Source: Bacillota bacterium
Lineage (GTDB): Bacteria; Bacillota; Clostridia; Christensenellales; CAG-138
Assembly (NCBI GenBank): GCA_023458615.1
Contig: JAEWYV010000135.1
Span: 1 to 15,932, forward strand
Direction of reading: 5' to 3'
Length of the DNA stretch: 15,932 nucleotides
Shown: positions 14,431-15,932 of the stretch, piece by piece
Layout of the letters: each line of letters begins with the position of its first letter
How positions within the stretch are numbered: the first letter of the stretch is position 1
Program-made: the position numbers and the translations under genes
The notes under the pieces: model-generated
The model's database searches: none
Seen by the model: the letters and a program-made list of their open reading frames with translations, nothing else
Told to the model about the DNA's origin: nothing

Positions 14431-15183
14431 TTAGCCGAAGATGCCCCGCTTTTGGATGAACGCGGAATCGAAGTGTTCCATCATGCCGCCATAAGTTTCC
14501 GCGGCATAGATGGCTTTTGTTGTGAGCTCCGTAACCGCCTCCAACTCCAACGGACTGATGGCATGCAACACAATATAGTAGGACGGCTCCCGCTCAGGGA
14601 TATAGTCCGTTGTGCCGATGGCAAAGCCCATTGCCTTGGCGTTTTCACCAAAGAGCGTGCGTCCGTTTGCGCTTGGAAAATAGAAATGCAGATTGACACG
14701 ACGGTATGCGCTATTGTCGTCTCCGCGCTGACGGAGCGACTCAATATAGGTTCCGTTATCGACTGATTGCCGTTTGGCATTATCCGGAATGAGCAGGCGA
14801 TAGTAGGTTTGACGATTGGGTTCCAACGCCTTGAAGCACTCCAAACGAAGGCCATCCTCTTCCGAACAATAGGCCATTAACGGCACGAGAAGCCGCGCAT
14901 CGGGCGTATAGAAGTAATATCTGCGCTGCGCTGCGATATCAATAAACCCAACGAATGCGCACTGTTCTCCGAGGATACGCATGCATTCCTTGCTGACGGT
15001 GTCCAGCAAGCGTTTTTCCCGGTTGGAAAAGGATTGTGCTTCCGGTTTTTTAGGATAGCAGGAGACATAGAGCAACGTGGTGAAATCACCGAGCGCGTCA
15101 AACTCCTCCACGTATTTCATATCAACATGAAACTGCGCGGGGAGACCCTGCAAATCCCAATCGTAAACAAACCAATCAGCCAT
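14431..15183 (-). CDS. DUF695-like / RraB-like two-domain protein
   Basis: A 250-residue soluble protein with no signal peptide or membrane segment. Residues about 1-120 resemble DUF695: W4, 'TTLLYVSCYPKKP', 'CAFVGFIDIAAQRRYYFYT'. Residues about 127-243 resemble the RraB (regulator of ribonuclease activity B) fold: 'YIESLRQRGDDNSAYRRVNL', 'HFYFPSANGRTLF', 'GFAI', and the late 'YGGMMEHFDSAF' that matches the GGxYDGWE-type ending. Enterobacterial RraB inhibits RNase E; whether this protein touches an RNase is unknown. The ATG at 15183 overlaps the end of alaS by 8 bases and has no Shine-Dalgarno of its own, so translation is probably coupled to alaS. The domain calls are by eye. Confidence 0.65.
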   Translation of the reverse strand: MADWFVYDWDLQGLPAQFHVDMKYVEEFDALGDFTTLLYVSCYPKKPEAQSFSNREKRLLDTVSKECMRILGEQCAFVGFIDIAAQRRYYFYTPDARLLVPLMAYCSEEDGLRLECFKALEPNRQTYYRLLIPDNAKRQSVDNGTYIESLRQRGDDNSAYRRVNLHFYFPSANGRTLFGENAKAMGFAIGTTDYIPEREPSYYIVLHAISPLELEAVTELTTKAIYAAETYGGMMEHFDSAFIQKRGIFG

Positions 15184-15932
15184 GGATCAATACCGCTTTG
15201 ATGCGACGAACGCCAGCGCTCGACGCCTCCTCCTTTTTAATTTCGAACCGTCCGAGTTCACCGGTATGCGCGGCATGCGGGCCGCCGCAGATTTCGCGGC
15301 TGAAACCGGGAACGGTATACACCTTCACCTTAGAACCATATTTGCTCTCAAATAGACCGATCGCGCCGCTTTCGCGTGCTTCGTCTACGGTCATCTCCTC
15401 ACAGGTTACCTCAATATCCCGTGAGATGGCTTCGTTGACGATCGCCTCGACGGCTGCGAGCTCCTCGGGCGTAACCTTGCGCGGGAAGCTGAAATCGAAA
15501 CGCAGACGCTCAGCGGTAATGTTGCTACCCTTTTGAGCGACTTCATCGCTATTGAGCACCTTGCGCAGGGCTGCCTGCAACAGGTGTGTGGCGGTGTGAA
15601 GACGCGCTGTTTCCTCGGTGTGATCCGCAAGGCCACCCTGAAAACGCTGCTCCGCGCCTGCATGGGATAGCTCCTGATGCGCTTTGAATGCTTCAGCAAA
15701 GCCATCCGCATCTACAGTAAGCCCGCGCTCAGCGGCAAGCTCCTGCGTGAGTTCGATCGGGAAGCCAAAGGTATCATAGAGATGGAATGCGCTGACTCCA
15801 TCGATTACGTTGCCGTTAAGAGAAGCAACGAGACGCTCAAATTCGCGAATGCCTTTTTTGAGTGCATGTTCAAAGCGTTGCTCTTCCTTGGTGAGCTCAT
15901 CGAGAATCTTTTCACGATTATTGGTCAGTTCA
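15176..15932 (-). CDS. alaS: Alanyl-tRNA synthetase, C-terminal part, short form lacking the C-Ala domain
   Basis: The frame enters from the right edge; 251 residues are visible, ending at TGA 15176-15178. Read N to C: 'EQRFEHALKKGIREFERL', 'LYDTFGFPIELTQELAAERGL' (tRNA-recognition region of AlaRS), a linker, then the editing domain with HTATH (first zinc-binding HxxxH), 'KGSNITAERLRFDFSF', 'ESKYGSKVKVYTV', CGGPHAAHTG (second zinc-binding CxxxH) and SSAGVRRIKAV. The protein then stops after LIHG, at about the point where canonical AlaRS enters its long C-Ala oligomerisation/tRNA-binding domain. Such short AlaRS forms exist in some bacteria. The linker before the editing domain is also short. 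The DUF695/RraB-like start codon overlaps its last codons. Confidence 0.9.
   Translation of the reverse strand, partial: ELTNNREKILDELTKEEQRFEHALKKGIREFERLVASLNGNVIDGVSAFHLYDTFGFPIELTQELAAERGLTVDADGFAEAFKAHQELSHAGAEQRFQGGLADHTEETARLHTATHLLQAALRKVLNSDEVAQKGSNITAERLRFDFSFPRKVTPEELAAVEAIVNEAISRDIEVTCEEMTVDEARESGAIGLFESKYGSKVKVYTVPGFSREICGGPHAAHTGELGRFEIKKEEASSAGVRRIKAVLIHG

Noticed and set aside
15176..15580. A stand-alone AlaX-type editing protein starting at TTG 15580
   Set aside because: The same frame continues upstream to the window edge with the clear AlaRS 'LYDTFGFPIEL' region, so it is part of alaS.

Overview
This window looks like a chromosomal housekeeping segment from a Gram-positive anaerobe of the Bacillota, most likely class Clostridia. 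Three things suggest this. The gene pairs and blocks tilS-hpt-ftsH, CarD-YacL and rpmH-rnpA-yidD-yidC-jag-mnmE are typical of that group. Start codons are often TTG or GTG behind strong Shine-Dalgarno sequences. Promoters are clear sigma-A type (TTGACA / TATAAT). Base composition is moderately GC-rich in genes and AT-rich in regulatory gaps. I see no phage, transposon, CRISPR array, rRNA or tRNA. The genus cannot be named from the sequence alone.

Layout, left to right: (1) the 3' part of a SIMPL-domain (DUF541) protein, convergent with radC on the minus strand, with a strong bidirectional terminator between them; (2) divergent from radC, a tilS-hpt-ftsH operon for tRNA-Ile lysidinylation, purine salvage and membrane proteolysis, then a PHP-domain phosphoesterase; (3) a divergent ribose-phosphate pyrophosphokinase with its own near-consensus promoter and terminator; (4) a 363-base, AT-rich, repeat-laden regulatory gap with two tandem promoters feeding a CarD-like RNA-polymerase-binding regulator and a YacL-type PIN/TRAM membrane protein; (5) the rpmH-rnpA-yidD-yidC-jag block with a structured rpmH leader, then mnmE behind its own intergenic terminator; (6) on the minus strand, convergent with mnmE across a shared terminator, the C-terminal part of an unusually short alanyl-tRNA synthetase, overlapped by a DUF695/RraB-like gene.

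The genes mostly serve translation and its quality control (TilS, L34, RnpA, MnmE, AlaRS), membrane protein insertion and turnover (YidC, YidD, Jag, FtsH), and nucleotide supply linked by PRPP (Prs makes it, Hpt uses it). I found no obviously new multi-gene defence or mobile system. The points worth a second look are the carD regulatory gap, the rpmH leader with interchangeable hairpin arms, the AlaRS that appears to lack its C-terminal domain and is coupled to an RraB-like gene, the altered PRPP-loop of the pyrophosphokinase, the enlarged YidC loop, and familiar gene blocks cut off from their usual neighbours (no dnaA beside rpmH, no mnmG after mnmE, no ispD after yacL).
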